Notes under the pieces: generated by a model | The model's database searches: none | Told to the model about the DNA's origin: nothing | Seen by the model: the letters and a program-made list of their open reading frames with translations, nothing else | Shown here: piece after piece, positions 45,521 through 57,339 of the stretch | Numbering within the stretch: position 1 is the first letter of the stretch | Layout: every line of letters starts with the position of its first letter | Program-made: the position numbers and the translations under genes | NCBI GenBank assembly: GCA_963169105.1 | Contig: OY720636.1 | Span: 144,669,941-144,733,940, forward strand | From: Ceriagrion tenellum | Taxonomy: Eukaryota > Arthropoda > Insecta > Odonata > Coenagrionidae | Reading direction: 5' to 3' | Length of the DNA stretch: 64,000 bases

Positions 45521-48500
45521 CTCATCCCAGTTCAAATCAGAACCGCGCACGTTCCCCCGAATGCCAGGCGCAGGTCAAAAGCAGTCAGGGCAACGGTACG
45601 CAGTCAGATCACAAACTAGGAGAGTCATACGTAGAAGATAATGCTACCATGCAGTACACTACTCCAGATATAACTACCGGTTAGTATTATTAATGCGACA
45701 AATAGATAGCATTAAAAGACACTAAGACATGCAGGAGTATATCATGCCGGAGATTACATACGAAGTTAGTATCTACAATTCATGTTAAGATACTGAGCAC
45801 TACTGAAAAAACCTATTTAACCTTGTCATTATCCTAGACCAATCTATCACAACTATTTGGTCCCTTATTCTACGTGGAAAAAATGGCATCTTAAATTTAT
45901 CGGTTCGGCAGTCTATTTCCTTAATCTTATTCCTGTGATCGTTCCTACCGTAATAGTTTGGCTCTAGCAAAATATTTTCAACGTCTGGCGAAAAATAGTC
46001 TACATCAAACTTTCGTAAAAGATTTAACCTATATTTCTTCCTTCAATCGGATAGAGGATTGCGTAATGTTGGCGTGTGTAGCCAGCGGCGAACGGTCCTT
46101 ATCTTGAGCCTTATTCTGGAAACTCGCGACAATGTCGAATACCGTGCTACAACGTTTCTGTCTTGGTCAATTTCATCCTTGAGGCCGCTCAAACTGGTAA
46201 ATTTTATTTTAAAATCCAATGTATCAATAATGTACAAGAAAGTGAATGGATTAGAGCAAGTTTTATTTCTCGTTCAGTATTCAGGTAATCATGCAAGTGG
46301 CCGCTAAATGCGGTACAATTTTTCTCATGATAGAGTTCTGTCATTCGTATGTTCAATAAAATGTTCCGTGTTAAGTAACCTTTATTGGCGATTCCAGCGT
46401 GATGACGTAAATGTTTTAGAATACATATTCCAACTATTTTCGGCAATATATGTTCTCTTTTAATATAATAATCTTTTTGTGTATATTATTTTGGATTTTT
46501 CGTCAATTTTTCGATGAAATAACACAAGAAGCCAACACCGACATTTCGTCAACTTTATTGCTCTCTTAAGAACTAAAATACATAACATTTTATTAAATCA
46601 GGTTATTAATGTAATAAATAATACTCAGTTGTATATGCTTAATGCTCAATTGTATACACATCTAAATGTTAATTATTACATTATCCTACTGTTTGTTATA
46701 TTTTCTAGTCCTGCTGAGGTCAACAATTGGCGAACGTTTGGTTATGGCTGTATGAGTTGTTTTATTAAAATTATGACCGGGAGTCTACAAGATATCCTTA
46801 AAATTTTATTGATTTACAAAATCATTCGTTTGCTCCTTATTTTATTGGAAACTTCAGCTTGAAGTTATGCAGTGTTAAATGCGGAACAGGCATAATATTA
46901 TGAGGATAATTAGCATTTCTCTATTTAATATAATTGCCTTTTTCTCGGAAAACTGTCCATAAGAAGCTAAGTCACCCAGGTGATGGAATGTTGGTCAAAT
47001 TGTGACACCAACACATCTTAATATACCTGATACAAATCTCCTCGATACAAATCGAGGCTATCATTTCGTCAGAGTTTCGTCATTATATATGCTCGAAAAT
47101 TTTTAGGTGTTATTAATGAGAGCTTGCGTGCGAGGGTTGTGTGGTGCCTTCAAGTGACCAGCTTCAATTTCATTGGAAGCTGTCCAGTGAGCCTGGCTCA
47201 CTGAATTAGTTGGCCCATGTCTAGCTCAGAGAGGGGGAACCACCGATTTTGTTTTTTGTTGGTGGAGGATTATGCGGAAAGGCGTAATATTGAGCATTTC
47301 TCGACGTTTTTTCTCTCTTCCCCGACCTCCGCCCTTACCAGAATATATTGGAAGTTCATTCTGTCTACTTTGGCCGCATCCCCTCACGTTTGACGAATGT
47401 TAAATTTTCTTAACTTAACTAAGCGTTAGCTGGCGTTTACCTGCTGAATTGTGTGTGCGACCGTCGACTATTTTGCGTCATTCAAATTTTCTGCTGCTTG
47501 CGTCCAACGCTTGCTTCAGACGTCTAGTCCTCAACCTCTTTCCGGCCAGGTATTAGGGTAGTTGAAATATCTTTTTGCGAGCTCTTTAGTCAATCTCCAC
47601 CGCAACTTGAAAGCTTGAATCATATTCTCGTCATGTTAATTTGGGCGTTCTCTGTCGAAAGTATAGTTGTGTGTTTATACAATGAGGGTACTGACTCTTG
47701 TTTCTATCAATTTAGGGGGTGTGGCCAATGGGGATCTCGGATTACGGCCGGGGCGCGCCGCGCGTGATACATGAATAAGGGTCTCGTAACGCTGAACTCT
47801 GAAAGAGAAGAGCGAAATTGTCTGGTCACGCGCTACTGGTTTCAATGCGGGACGGCGACTGCTCAGGCAAAATCGCGAGATATTCATATAGACGTGAACC
47901 AGCGTCAAATAGTACTTCAAGATTAGACATTCAACGTGGACGAACACGAAAGTAAACAGATATCCCTGCGGTTGACCTCGTACGTGGAGCTTATAACAAC
48001 TTCGTGCTTGTGACCAGCTTACCTTCTCCTGATCACGTCCTTTTTCTCCTTTCTGTCCTCAGACTCTTTGCATTCTCTATGAGCCTGTTGAACAATAAAG
48101 GTATCTTAGATGTGTGTGTGTGCAGCTGATTTCATTGACGGCGATCTGCAGTCATGCCGGTAATGGAGGCTGCCGTCAGAGAGGTCATTTGAACCCTGCG
48201 AGGTCTGGTGGTTGGGTTGGTTGCAGGAGGGATAATTTGGCGCGGGAGGAGGTCGGTGCGATTTATGTTAGTATGCAGATTTGCGTGACTCTTTGCATTC
48301 GTGCTCTTATAAGTGATATATATGAATGAGATATTACATTTACATATTATAGAGTAAGTTATATGGCAATTAAATGCCATTTTAACGCACAGTCTTATGG
48401 CACATCTAAAAATTGAATTAAATTTGTACTGATTTTCCTCCAAGCGTAAACTAGTGTCTCTCATCATAATATCTGCTGCTAATTAATGTCATGGTCTCAT

Positions 48501-49316
48501 GCCGATTCAGATATTCGGAAACAACATATTTCGTTGTAATTTCGCTGAAACTTTGTATTCTGCGCCAAAAACTCTAATCATAAAATGCTTTAGTTAAGGA
48601 AAATATTAACATATAATTCATTCGTCTTTTTCATCACTGCATGTATGCACGATGAGGTGCAACGCATCAACGGATACATTTTAGTAAATTGTGGTCCAAG
48701 AGCTTATTTCGACGCTCTTAATAATTATTAAAGTGGTCAGTCAATGGCCATCGTGATCTCCGCTCCCGCAGCCTCAGGTGGAGAGAAATGTGGCGTCTTC
48801 GATTGCAAAGGAAATGAAATAATAAGTGAGCTATCGAATGCCCTTTGATCTTATAAACTTTTATTTTTGGTGAAGACTGCCAAAGATATGTCCTCACCCT
48901 TTGATTGTCGATGCGTGCATTGGCGTGCGCGGGTCAAGGCGTGCTGGGGTGTCACTGCTGCGTTCGTCCGTGCCTCTGGCCGAATGGCGGAAGATTAACG
49001 CGCGAAGGGTTTCAGAGGCAAAGGAGAAAACGATTCCGACGACAGGGTTTTAAAGTACTAATCCCTTCCTCCTCCACCCCTGCGTATTGGCGTGAAAAGA
49101 CTGTGGTGGGGCAACAGGACGAGGTGAGAGGCGAGATGTTGGTCAGGGTAGTTGGGAGGGTGGGTAGGGGGAAGGGGGCTGGAGGCGTGACCGAGAGGCG
49201 AACGGGAGGTATTAGCCCGAAGAAGAGGTCTTTCCTTTGGGGGCCGGTGGGAAAATGGGGGCGGGGGAGTTATTTCGAACCGTGGAGGGGTGAGGAAAGG
49301 TTCCCCTTCCGCACTC
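45521..49316. other. Long intergenic stretch, nothing recognised
   Basis: Mostly AT-rich. GC-richer, G-skewed DNA at 48900-49310 carries a 148-codon plus frame and a 94-codon minus frame over the same bases. The product is arginine- and glycine-rich with no motif, so it is treated as composition-driven. Confidence 0.45.
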
Positions 49317-49921
49317 TTAAGGTAGTTAGAGCGAAATATCATTTTACCTAGAAATCAATAAATTTTGTCTCATTTTAAACAAAAATATCTCACACATCTA
49401 ATGACACCAAAAATTCAACCACTTACCACATTACTTTCGGAGATATTTGACCAAAAATACCAGCCCTTTTACATGGAAAATGGTACGTGTATGCACTCCA
49501 GAGAGATATAACTTACAAAATGAGGAATTTCTAACACTTAGATGAGGAATTTCTAACACTTAGATGAGGAATTTCTAACACTTAGATGTCGTACAAAAAT
49601 TAACAGCGTGTCGTTTTTGTGTTTTCTCAACAATTTTTGAAGATTAATCATATTGTCACCGCAGTAGGTTCTTGGTATCACAAAAAACCTTCCGTTTTGA
49701 AGGAGTTTCAAATGCACCGTGCGAAAAAATGAGTCAATTTAAAGACTTATGTAGATGTTTTCATTTAATTACTCACCATTTCTATCATATAAAACTATAT
49801 TATTGCACCATCAATAAAGCAATATTTTATTGATGTGTCCTACAGCTGGTGAAATCAAAACGTATAGTTCGAATATGGTCTCTATTATGACTAGGGAACG
49901 ATCTCGCTCGGACTACCTTAA
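49317..49921 (+). mobile_element. TTAA-flanked non-autonomous DNA element, copy 2
   Basis: It has the same ends as copy 1 (TTAAGGTAGTTAGAGCGA and TCGCTCGGACTACCTTAA, 16 of 18 bases paired as inverted repeats) and the same body order. It is 605 bp long, about 44 bp more than copy 1, because a 22-bp unit present once in copy 1 is present three times here. Confidence 0.9.
49522..49587. repeat. Exact triplication of a 22-bp unit
   Basis: The unit starting GAGGAATTTCTAACAC occurs three times head to tail at 49522, 49544 and 49566 without differences, so the expansion is recent compared with the overall divergence of the two element copies. Confidence 0.95.
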
Positions 49922-50451
49922 TTGCTTTTTATTGCAAGCGAATCCCTTTTCCCTTGCTCAAGGCAGCGAAACCGGGTGATTCCCGTTTTTACATTGTAAC
50001 GCTTGATGCGTCGGCATCATATTTTTTGATATGATCTTAACTTTTTCATTGCATTTTTATTTATGTTAAATATTTGTTGCTTTATTCATAGTTGTAATGT
50101 TATTTTGGGTGGTTAGTTGAGAGGGATTTATGATCGGAGGAGAAGAGAGGGAGTAAGAAATAAATATCTGCAGAGAGGAGAGTGTAATTCAATGAAATTG
50201 GTTTGACGTTACAGCATGCACAGAAGTTAGTGTATGTTTGTAGGCAAACTCGGTTTCTCTATTTGTGGCCGTGTACAGTGAACTTCAAAAGTATGTTGGC
50301 ACTACATTGCTGATGAGGCGGGAAAGGATGAGCGATATTTCGGGGAACATTTACGAAAATGACGATAGTGAGGGGTTTTCTATCAGTTTAACGTATTCTG
50401 AGGCATATCCGAGTAACTGAGTCGAATGGATGCCCTACTCTGCCCTTGAGT
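49922..50451. other. Intergenic spacer between two DNA elements
   Basis: No gene or repeat is recognised. The last eight bases (CCTTGAGT) are the left part of the probable target-site duplication of the hAT-like element. Confidence 0.5.
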
Positions 50452-51029
50452 TAGACCTGTGCGCCGATGGATAAAATATCGGCGGCGGACGCCCGATGAA
50501 AATGGGTCGGCGAGCCGATGGTTTATACCGGCGGCGGCGTACTTACCCGGCCATAATGTATTAACAAGTATTTCAGCATGTTATAGCATAAATTATTCAT
50601 TGTTTCTTATTATGTTATGTGTTAAATTGTTTATTTCATGTAAAAATTTATTTTATTACATTTTTATCAACGTATGTGAGAAATTTCTTTTAGTTTTACG
50701 TATTTAAGCAAATATCGTATCGCACAACTTATATCAAACCTAATATTATACCTTTTCATTACTAAATTTTATAAGAGAAATTCATGAATAATTTCCCTGT
50801 TATCTCAAATGCGAGTGAAAATGTTCGTTGTAAACAGATGTCCATTTCACTGTTATAATTTTATTTATAGTTTTTCAAATATGATGAAACACCCTTCAAA
50901 CGATCCTGCATGTATTTTTATCGCCTCTTGCATTCATATATGTACCACATTGTAAATTTTGAGAGCGGAGGATTTTATGGAAAAGGCCTCCCGTTTTTTA
51001 GATTTTTATTAAAAATTTAATATTTATAG

Positions 51030-51740
51030 ATTAATATCCGAATTAATCAGACAACCAAAAAGGCAATATAAAAAATTCAACTCTTGGAATTCGAAGAACA
51101 CTTCCAGAAAAACAACACAAACTTACAAAACATTTAAAAAGAAACTATTGGGGTACCAACCCCATAACCATCGCTTTAGAAAAGAAAATGCGAAACTGGA
51201 ACTTAACAATCAAGACAATGGCTGAGAATTTGTTAATAATTTCGAAATACTTCCGAACTACCCAGAACCCAAGGAAAGATTCCCACCAAAAGATTCCAAT
51301 GGAAACAATCCTTATTAATAAGTACCAGATACCAGTACCAGATAACCACAAGAAAATTAAAAAGCCCCAAAACATTAAAGCATCAGATGAAGATGGAATC
51401 ATAGAAGAACTTGTGATAGCAGCTGGAACAAAAACCATAGCAGAAATAACACAAAAAATACAAAATTTTGGCGAACTGAACAAATCCCTAATGACTGGGA
51501 AAATGTCCTTATTCATCCATTTCATTAAAAAAAGGAGATAGAACAGATGTTAACAACTACAGAGGAATTCCACTCCTACCTATCACATTTCAAATTCTCT
51601 CATAATGCTTTCTTGTTCAGTAACATCTTAAATCCAAAATTGGCGAATATCAAGCAGGCGTCAGGCTAGGTAGATCACTCCCGGAACAAATTCTAAATCC
51701 AAAACTTACAATTCGGCACCATAAGATGTACAGCAAGGAT
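51030..51740 (+). mobile_element. LINE reverse-transcriptase fragment inside the hAT-like element
   Basis: Plus-strand frames read ENAKLELNNQDN (pre-RT), then IKKPQNIKASDEDGIIEELV (the 'APG.DGI..E..' RT block), KKGDRTDVNNYRGIPLLPI (the 'KGD..D..NYRGISLL' block), and GEYQAGVRLGRSLPEQI (the 'QAGFR.GRST.DQI' block). These are consecutive fingers-domain motifs of non-LTR reverse transcriptase. Frameshifts and stops separate them, and the catalytic YxDD region is missing. This is the only window segment with the N-terminal part of an RT domain. The other LINE pieces here are C-terminal tails. Confidence 0.85.
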
Positions 51741-52208
51741 ATTATCCGAAGAACAGGCTGCTGATATTAATCGGAATATAAAACTGCAAAAATACGTTTC
51801 ATATAATTCGTTACGTGGATTGATGTACATATTTGAGTGAATATCGAAAGACTTAAAGTTTAAGAGCGGTAAAAGAAATAGTACCTACATATTTTTCTTG
51901 TTTCAAGGTCCGCAGGAGACGAGATTATTCATGTCACCACTTGGATCCCCCTAGCTTAACCATTCATCACAGTCTTTCCGGAGACACTTAAAATATCTTG
52001 CCCATTTCATGGTTTTTCAGAATGAGGTCTAAGATGAAAAGTAAAGTAACGGCACAGTGATACAAAACTACACCTATGCGTTAACCATGCTTTTAAGTTA
52101 ACCAAATGTAGGTGATTCAGGTTTCTGTTCATGTTATTTTAGTGCTTGTTTACGTGAAGAATTGGAATCGATTCAGATACTATTTGCATTATGTAAATGG
52201 CATTTCAT

Positions 52209-52708
52209 GGAAGATTACGCATGGAAGATAATCATCTATACCGAAGGAAATAAAAACCTCGTATGCCATTTCATGACGCCGATTCCTTCCCCCAATCTCA
52301 ATGCGAAGTGGCGAATGCACTCGCCATCCTCATATATACACTATGATTCTATTGTTGATTTACTTCTTTGAACTTCGTTTATCTACGATCAAACTGCAAA
52401 AGCAAAATGATGAAAAAAATGCAAACTGCAAAAGGGTTATTGTGTAAATACACGACTAGTGTTTTTATATTGAATGTAGCTAATATTCGAGACTCAACAG
52501 CATGTATTTAAACCAAATTGCTAAACTCCCGTTGTCAGACACATTTACATTCCATTGACTGGGTGGAAGACATTGAACCACGGAAGGGAAATAGGAAGAA
52601 ATAGAAGTCTTTGAGATGTAACTATGGAGGGAGAACAGAAAAAGCGCAATAGACGGAAAGACTAACGAGACGGTATCTTCCATGATTATCTTCCATGCGT
52701 AATCTTCC
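52209..52708. repeat. 27-bp perfect inverted repeat about 500 bp across
   Basis: Bases 52209-52235 (GGAAGATTACGCATGGAAGA...) are the exact reverse complement of 52682-52708. It lies within the hAT-like element and could be a nested MITE. No target duplication is seen at its edges, and the enclosed 450 bp hold only short frames. Confidence 0.85.
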
Positions 52709-53305
52709 TTAGGTAGGTGAGTGAGGAAGGAAAATCTGGATATCACACGTCCTAAATACGCATAGTATGAATAAATGGGGCACTAAGGATAACCGTCACC
52801 TTGTTCGATTATGCGGCCTGTGATGTCATAATTTGAATCTCCTATTTCGCAATGTGGATTAGGACGGCATCGAGCGGGAAACTGAGGATATCATACTCAT
52901 GGGGGCACTAAAGGCTTGAGCAAAGTAAAATCCATGCCGAGGAAGCGTGGACGTGTGGTTGCTGGCTCAAAACAAAATGGTAACTTCGTTAATTCCTATC
53001 GCATAGATTAAATTGAAATACTATTTTCAACAGCACATCAAATATGGGCTATAGAGCTGCTCTCTTTTTTCATTCGTTATCAAGTTTTACGTTATTATGA
53101 GGATTCTGCAGTAATAAGTGAATATAAGTAGGTAAAGTTCCGACGCATCGGGGGCAATGGTCGATAAATGACCACCAATGACGGCACCGCGCCGCGCCGC
53201 CGACACGAAAGACCGGCGGCGCGCCGTACATAATCCATCGGCGGCGGCAGCGTCACCAGAACCATCGGCTGCGGCGGCGCGGCGGCGCACAGGTCTACGT
53301 TGAGG

Positions 53306-55263
53306 AGAGGATTGTTTTTTTCCTTAATTTTTCTCATATGCTTTTCTTTCGACCGAAATCCACAAGCATTCAAAATGGCTGGAAGGAGTCGAGCTGAGTA
53401 TTTGCATTAAACCTGTATGATTGAAGCTGTACATCTGTAACTCTGGCCTCCTAAAAACTCGAGGTACGAAGAAATTAAGCATCAAATATGACTATTTTTC
53501 AGTAACGGTAAAGAATTTCATTTTAACATACACCATATAAAATCTCTGAAAGTAATAGATAAAGTTTTAGCTATATTTTTCAAGAATCTCACTCCTAACG
53601 GCTACTCTCGCTCGAAGTGTCATTGTTAGATTTCAGGCATTCGACTCTGATTTTGTTCAAATTCGGAGTTGGTGATTTTAACTAAACGATGTAAATGAGG
53701 AGACGCTCCCTTGATTTTTAGGAGCTACTTAGATTAAGTATGGATTCCTGCTCGGAAGTAAACCCCTCTTTTGACTTATCAGTATTTTATCATTAAAAAC
53801 TAAGAAATCAATAAAAACAATGATTTGAAATGAATTAGTCTCTCAATTAAAATATTATAGAGTGTTACAACAATACGATTCGTAAAAATTACGCGTAATT
53901 AATTGTAACTATCTTTGCGTCTTTTCTCCCGGTCTTAGTTTCTTCCGCCAATCGCTTTTTGTCAAATTGGTTTTACTTTCAATACCTTGCATGATCTCTC
54001 CTCTTCTTTTAAATTATCTGGGTTTAAAACGTTATTATTAATCACCACTCCTCGTTTAGGACTCAAGTTGCTGTGACCTTTTTGCTTTTGAGTTCTGCTG
54101 AGCAGTGCCTTAAAAGAGATTTTTATTTCCTGCCGAGGAAAGGAGAAAGTTGAGAGGATATTTTACATGTTATTTACACGATTTTTCGTATTAAAATGAG
54201 TTTTTTATGATTTCATCCGGCAGTGATTCTGGATTATTCGCGCTGTGCTAAAGGGTTTCTCGGAATTTTGCGTTGGAACTTTCCGTTTGTTCTTCTCAAA
54301 CGCCCACAATTCCCACTTGGATCTTTTCTCCAGTAATTAAGAGCGGACCGAAACATGAAACCTCTTTTCCACGCGATTCTTCCGCTGGTAAATACATTCA
54401 CTCCCTCCGGCAGAACACCAAACTGACTTGACACCAAAGGGGAGGAAATTCCCATTTCGGGTTCCCCTTTTGGCCTTGTCAATCTCCCTCTTTTTCTCTT
54501 AGAACATTTGCCTGTGTACGTGTATATGCTTGTGAAAGCAGTCTGATTTGTTTTCATTGTTACTTTTTTATTTTAACGTAAGGCAATGTTTGCTTCGCCT
54601 CTCTTTCCCTTCACCAGTGTTTAGGGTTGGATGGATTTAGTCGTATCTGTTGGGTACATATATATCCGTCCCCTGTGATGTGGATTCACTACAAGGACCC
54701 TTTTGACCCGGCGCGCGTCCTAGTGACTTCATCAACGGATGGAGCCAAATGATTGTTGGAGGGGATTGCTGTACTCTTTTTTTCTAGGTATATACCATGC
54801 CGGTTTTTCTTTGAATAAGTTTTGCTACTCATCCATGTAAACATGAAAGGTGTATGACCGAGGCAGTTTTACCAGGGTAATTGCCTTCACCCTTCTTGTA
54901 ATAGGGTGTACATCAAACATGTGAGGTTTGAAAGTGGTTATGCGATGAATCTACAATCTACATTATCATCAGTTTTTCCGATAGAGAGCAACGTGGTATT
55001 ATTATTAATTTTCACCCGAATACGAGTGGTTAAATCAAGTATTTGAACTATTCGGAAACTATGTTGTTTGTTTAAGTTAATCAGATTCCGACATAATTGT
55101 CTCGTGGTATAAATTTGATACAAATTATCATTCACTGTTTGAGATTTTAATTGTATTTAATTGTATCTGTCAAGCGGTAGTAGAATTTGGGCTATGTAGT
55201 ATTTTAATTTAATAATTAATTAATTTAATTAAAAAAAAAAGAAAATAGTAAAAAAAGTTTAGC
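53306..55263. other. AT-rich intergenic DNA, nothing recognised
   Basis: A 107-codon minus-strand frame at 54234-54557 has no recognised motif. An AT-only run of TTAATTAA variants lies at about 55201-55240. Confidence 0.5.
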
Positions 55264-55330
55264 GAATGTGAGCATGTTATTCTATGTTTTCATTTGTTTA
55301 TGCCGTTATAAGTATCTACAAATGCTTGAA
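55264..55330 (+). repeat. 67-bp direct repeat, left copy
   Basis: It matches 56291-56357 at 65 of 67 positions, in the same orientation, 1,027 bp apart. It starts GAATGTGAGCATG and ends AATGCTTGAA. The enclosed 960 bp contain no recognised gene or element, so the origin (segmental duplication, or terminal repeats of an unknown element) is open. Confidence 0.9.
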
Positions 55331-56290
55331 TAGGACTCATTTATTGAATATTATTTTAAATTGAACCTTTATTTCCTTTAAGTCTGTTTCTCATGCTCAT
55401 TTTGTAGTGAGTCATGGTTGAAACTGTGAAATAGTCGTTACAAATAAATGATCTTTCCACGGTATCAATTTAATCCTTGGTCTGTTTTTCATTGCAATAT
55501 TCCAGTTTTCTCGGCGGAAACGATACAAACTTTCGGATGCATGAATTTGACGGAATCGTTTTCTCTGAAAGCAACACCACAAATAACACCTCTTAATAGG
55601 GGATTGTTTTCCGTAATCAACCTTATCTTCGAGGGATGTATTCTCTCCCGTTGTGGAAGTGATCATATCATTCGTAAGAGTTGTTTAAATGAGATGAGAA
55701 ATTGAATGGCCATCACGCTCTCTGCGGGAGTCTTGTAAAAGGCAAACACTGAAGGCGATTCATTGGTCATAACGGTCTGGCGTGTAGAATGTTGACAGGA
55801 CGACGCATTCGTGGACCGGTTTTTAGTAGATTGGAGCGCCTCCTTTGGGAGAGATATATCCTCGGGAGTCATTTGGACGGATTCCTCGGGCCCTGGTTCT
55901 CCCAGCCCCGCTCCAAGTGATGGTTTTCACCTTTACGTTCACACCTTCCCGTGAGGAAGAAGGAAAAATAAAACACTGCTCACCTCGATCCCACTTCCTG
56001 CCCTTCCTTCTTAGTGGGAGCTCCTGAATGCTGCGTCTGCACTGACCGTTTAATTATAGATTGTAATACAACTTTCTCTGGAGTACACGGAGAAGACGGT
56101 CTCTCATCACTTATGTATCAGGTTCATTCAAATGAATCCAGGTTTCCATATTTAAATGTATTTGGATGATTTGATGGTGTTCCAATGATGCTTTGTCGAG
56201 GCGGTCGAGCCCTCATCGGCGACAGGGTGAGGAGTTTCGATAATCATACACATGATACATTTGTTTTGATAATTTGAGTGTAATTTAAGT
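55331..56290. other. DNA between 67-bp direct repeats
   Basis: Short competing frames (85 codons plus, 84 minus at 55412-55705) have no recognisable product. No primer-binding site or polypurine tract is evident beside the repeats. Confidence 0.45.
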
Positions 56291-56357
56291 GAATGTGAGC
56301 ATGTTATTCTATGTTTTCATTTGTATATGCCGTTATAAGTATCAACAAATGCTTGAA
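56291..56357 (+). repeat. 67-bp direct repeat, right copy
   Basis: This is the partner of 55264-55330. The two differences are T/A at one position in the TTTGTNTATG stretch and T/A in TATCNACA. The low divergence points to a recent copying event. Confidence 0.9.
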
Positions 56358-56990
56358 ACCACTTCTCAGACTCGTGAACTATGGCGCTATGTAAATTTCT
56401 CTCATTACCACTTGGTGGTGCTGATAAGATTTAATATCTATGTCTAAGGAGACTGTTCCTTACCTATGTGTTGGCTCTCGCATTCATTTTTATGCTACAT
56501 TTAAGGAGACCTTACTTAATTACTCTGATCTTGTAGACGCAGACTTTGGATGGTTTGAGCGATATCTTTTTTCTCAAGTCATAGTAGAGGCTATATTTGA
56601 TTTGGATTTTTATTTTATTTTTATATTACAGAAATTTTGAAGCTTGAAGTAAAGGTTTTTACAATAATAACGCACAAATATGTTTTATATAACTGTAGTT
56701 CTAGTAATTAACTTAAGTTAGATGTATAAGGTTTTGACTTCACTCATTTATTCTTGCCGTACGTTAGAAATGCCTTCACCCCCGCTAGACTTTTCTGCGA
56801 GTTTGTTAAAATTGTTTCGGTAAGTAACCTGTGGTGTTTGACATGGAAGATTTCCGTTATTTTTTTGGAAATATCTCGAAAAGTAGCACGATAATTGGGA
56901 AATAGTTTGGCTATTATTGGAAAAAATGAGATCCATTTCTTTATGACGAAGTCAAAGTCATGATATTTCATGGGAAGCGGTATCTTGCTC
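56358..56990. other. Intergenic DNA upstream of a LINE tail
   Basis: A minus-strand frame through 56744-57181 is 145 codons long but overlaps the plus-strand LINE tail, and its remaining part shows no family I know. Confidence 0.4.
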
Positions 56991-56999
56991 ATGGCTTGA

Positions 57000-57330
57000 C
57001 ACAATCTCAAACGAAGAGCTGTGGAGGCAGACAGGAGAAATCCCATTAGAAACTGAAATAAAATCCAGGAAATGGAGATGGACTGGCCTAGTACTTCGTC
57101 AGCCTGAAGACCATATAGTGAAACAGGCCCTGGAGTGGAACTTTCATGGCCAGAGAAGAAGAGGAAGACCCAGAAAGACATGGAGGAATGGAGTGATAGA
57201 GGAGGCCAAGCGGGAGGGGAAGTCCTAAGGGAGAGGTGAAGGTGCTTGCCAGAAATAGAGTCCGGTGGAGAGCTTTTGTTGAGACCCTATGCTCCACAAG
57301 GAGATTGAGGAGATGATGATGGTGTCTTGC
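57000..57330 (+). mobile_element. LINE 3' end (RTE-like tail, family C)
   Basis: The plus strand reads ISNEELWRQTGEIPLETEI, then RKWRWTGLVLRQPEDHIVKQ, ALEWNFHGQRRRGRPRKTW, and after a frameshift NRVRWRAFVETLCSTR with a stop. N.ELW..T...P...EI..R.W.W.GH.LR, ALEWNP.G.R.RGRP..TW and NR.RW...V..LC..R are the signature end of a widespread RTE-like non-LTR family. The 3' end runs into GAGGAGATGATGATGG, a short GATGAT tail. One frameshift and a changed H (GL for GH) mark decay. Confidence 0.85.
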
Positions 57331-57339
57331 TCAAACTAT

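Larger units (their letters stand above)
50452..53297. mobile_element. hAT-like non-autonomous element, about 2.85 kb
   Basis: The left end TAGACCTGTGCGCCG is exactly inverted at the right end (53283-53297). Both subterminal regions are GC-rich, with inverted CGGCGGCG and GCCGATGG motifs, while the middle is AT-rich. The 8-bp flanks CCTTGAGT and CGTTGAGG agree at 6 of 8 positions, fitting an aged 8-bp target-site duplication as made by hAT transposases. No transposase frame remains. The interior holds a LINE reverse-transcriptase relic (51030-51740) and a further 27-bp inverted repeat (52209-52708). The boundaries are seen directly; the hAT assignment rests on TIR and duplication length. Confidence 0.78.

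Noticed and set aside
48905..49351. 148-codon plus-strand frame rich in Arg and Gly
   Set aside because: It lies in G-rich DNA and runs into the TTAA element, so it is unlikely to be a gene.
55264..56357. LTR retrotransposon with 67-bp LTRs
   Set aside because: No TG...CA ends, primer-binding site, polypurine tract or gag-pol coding between the repeats.
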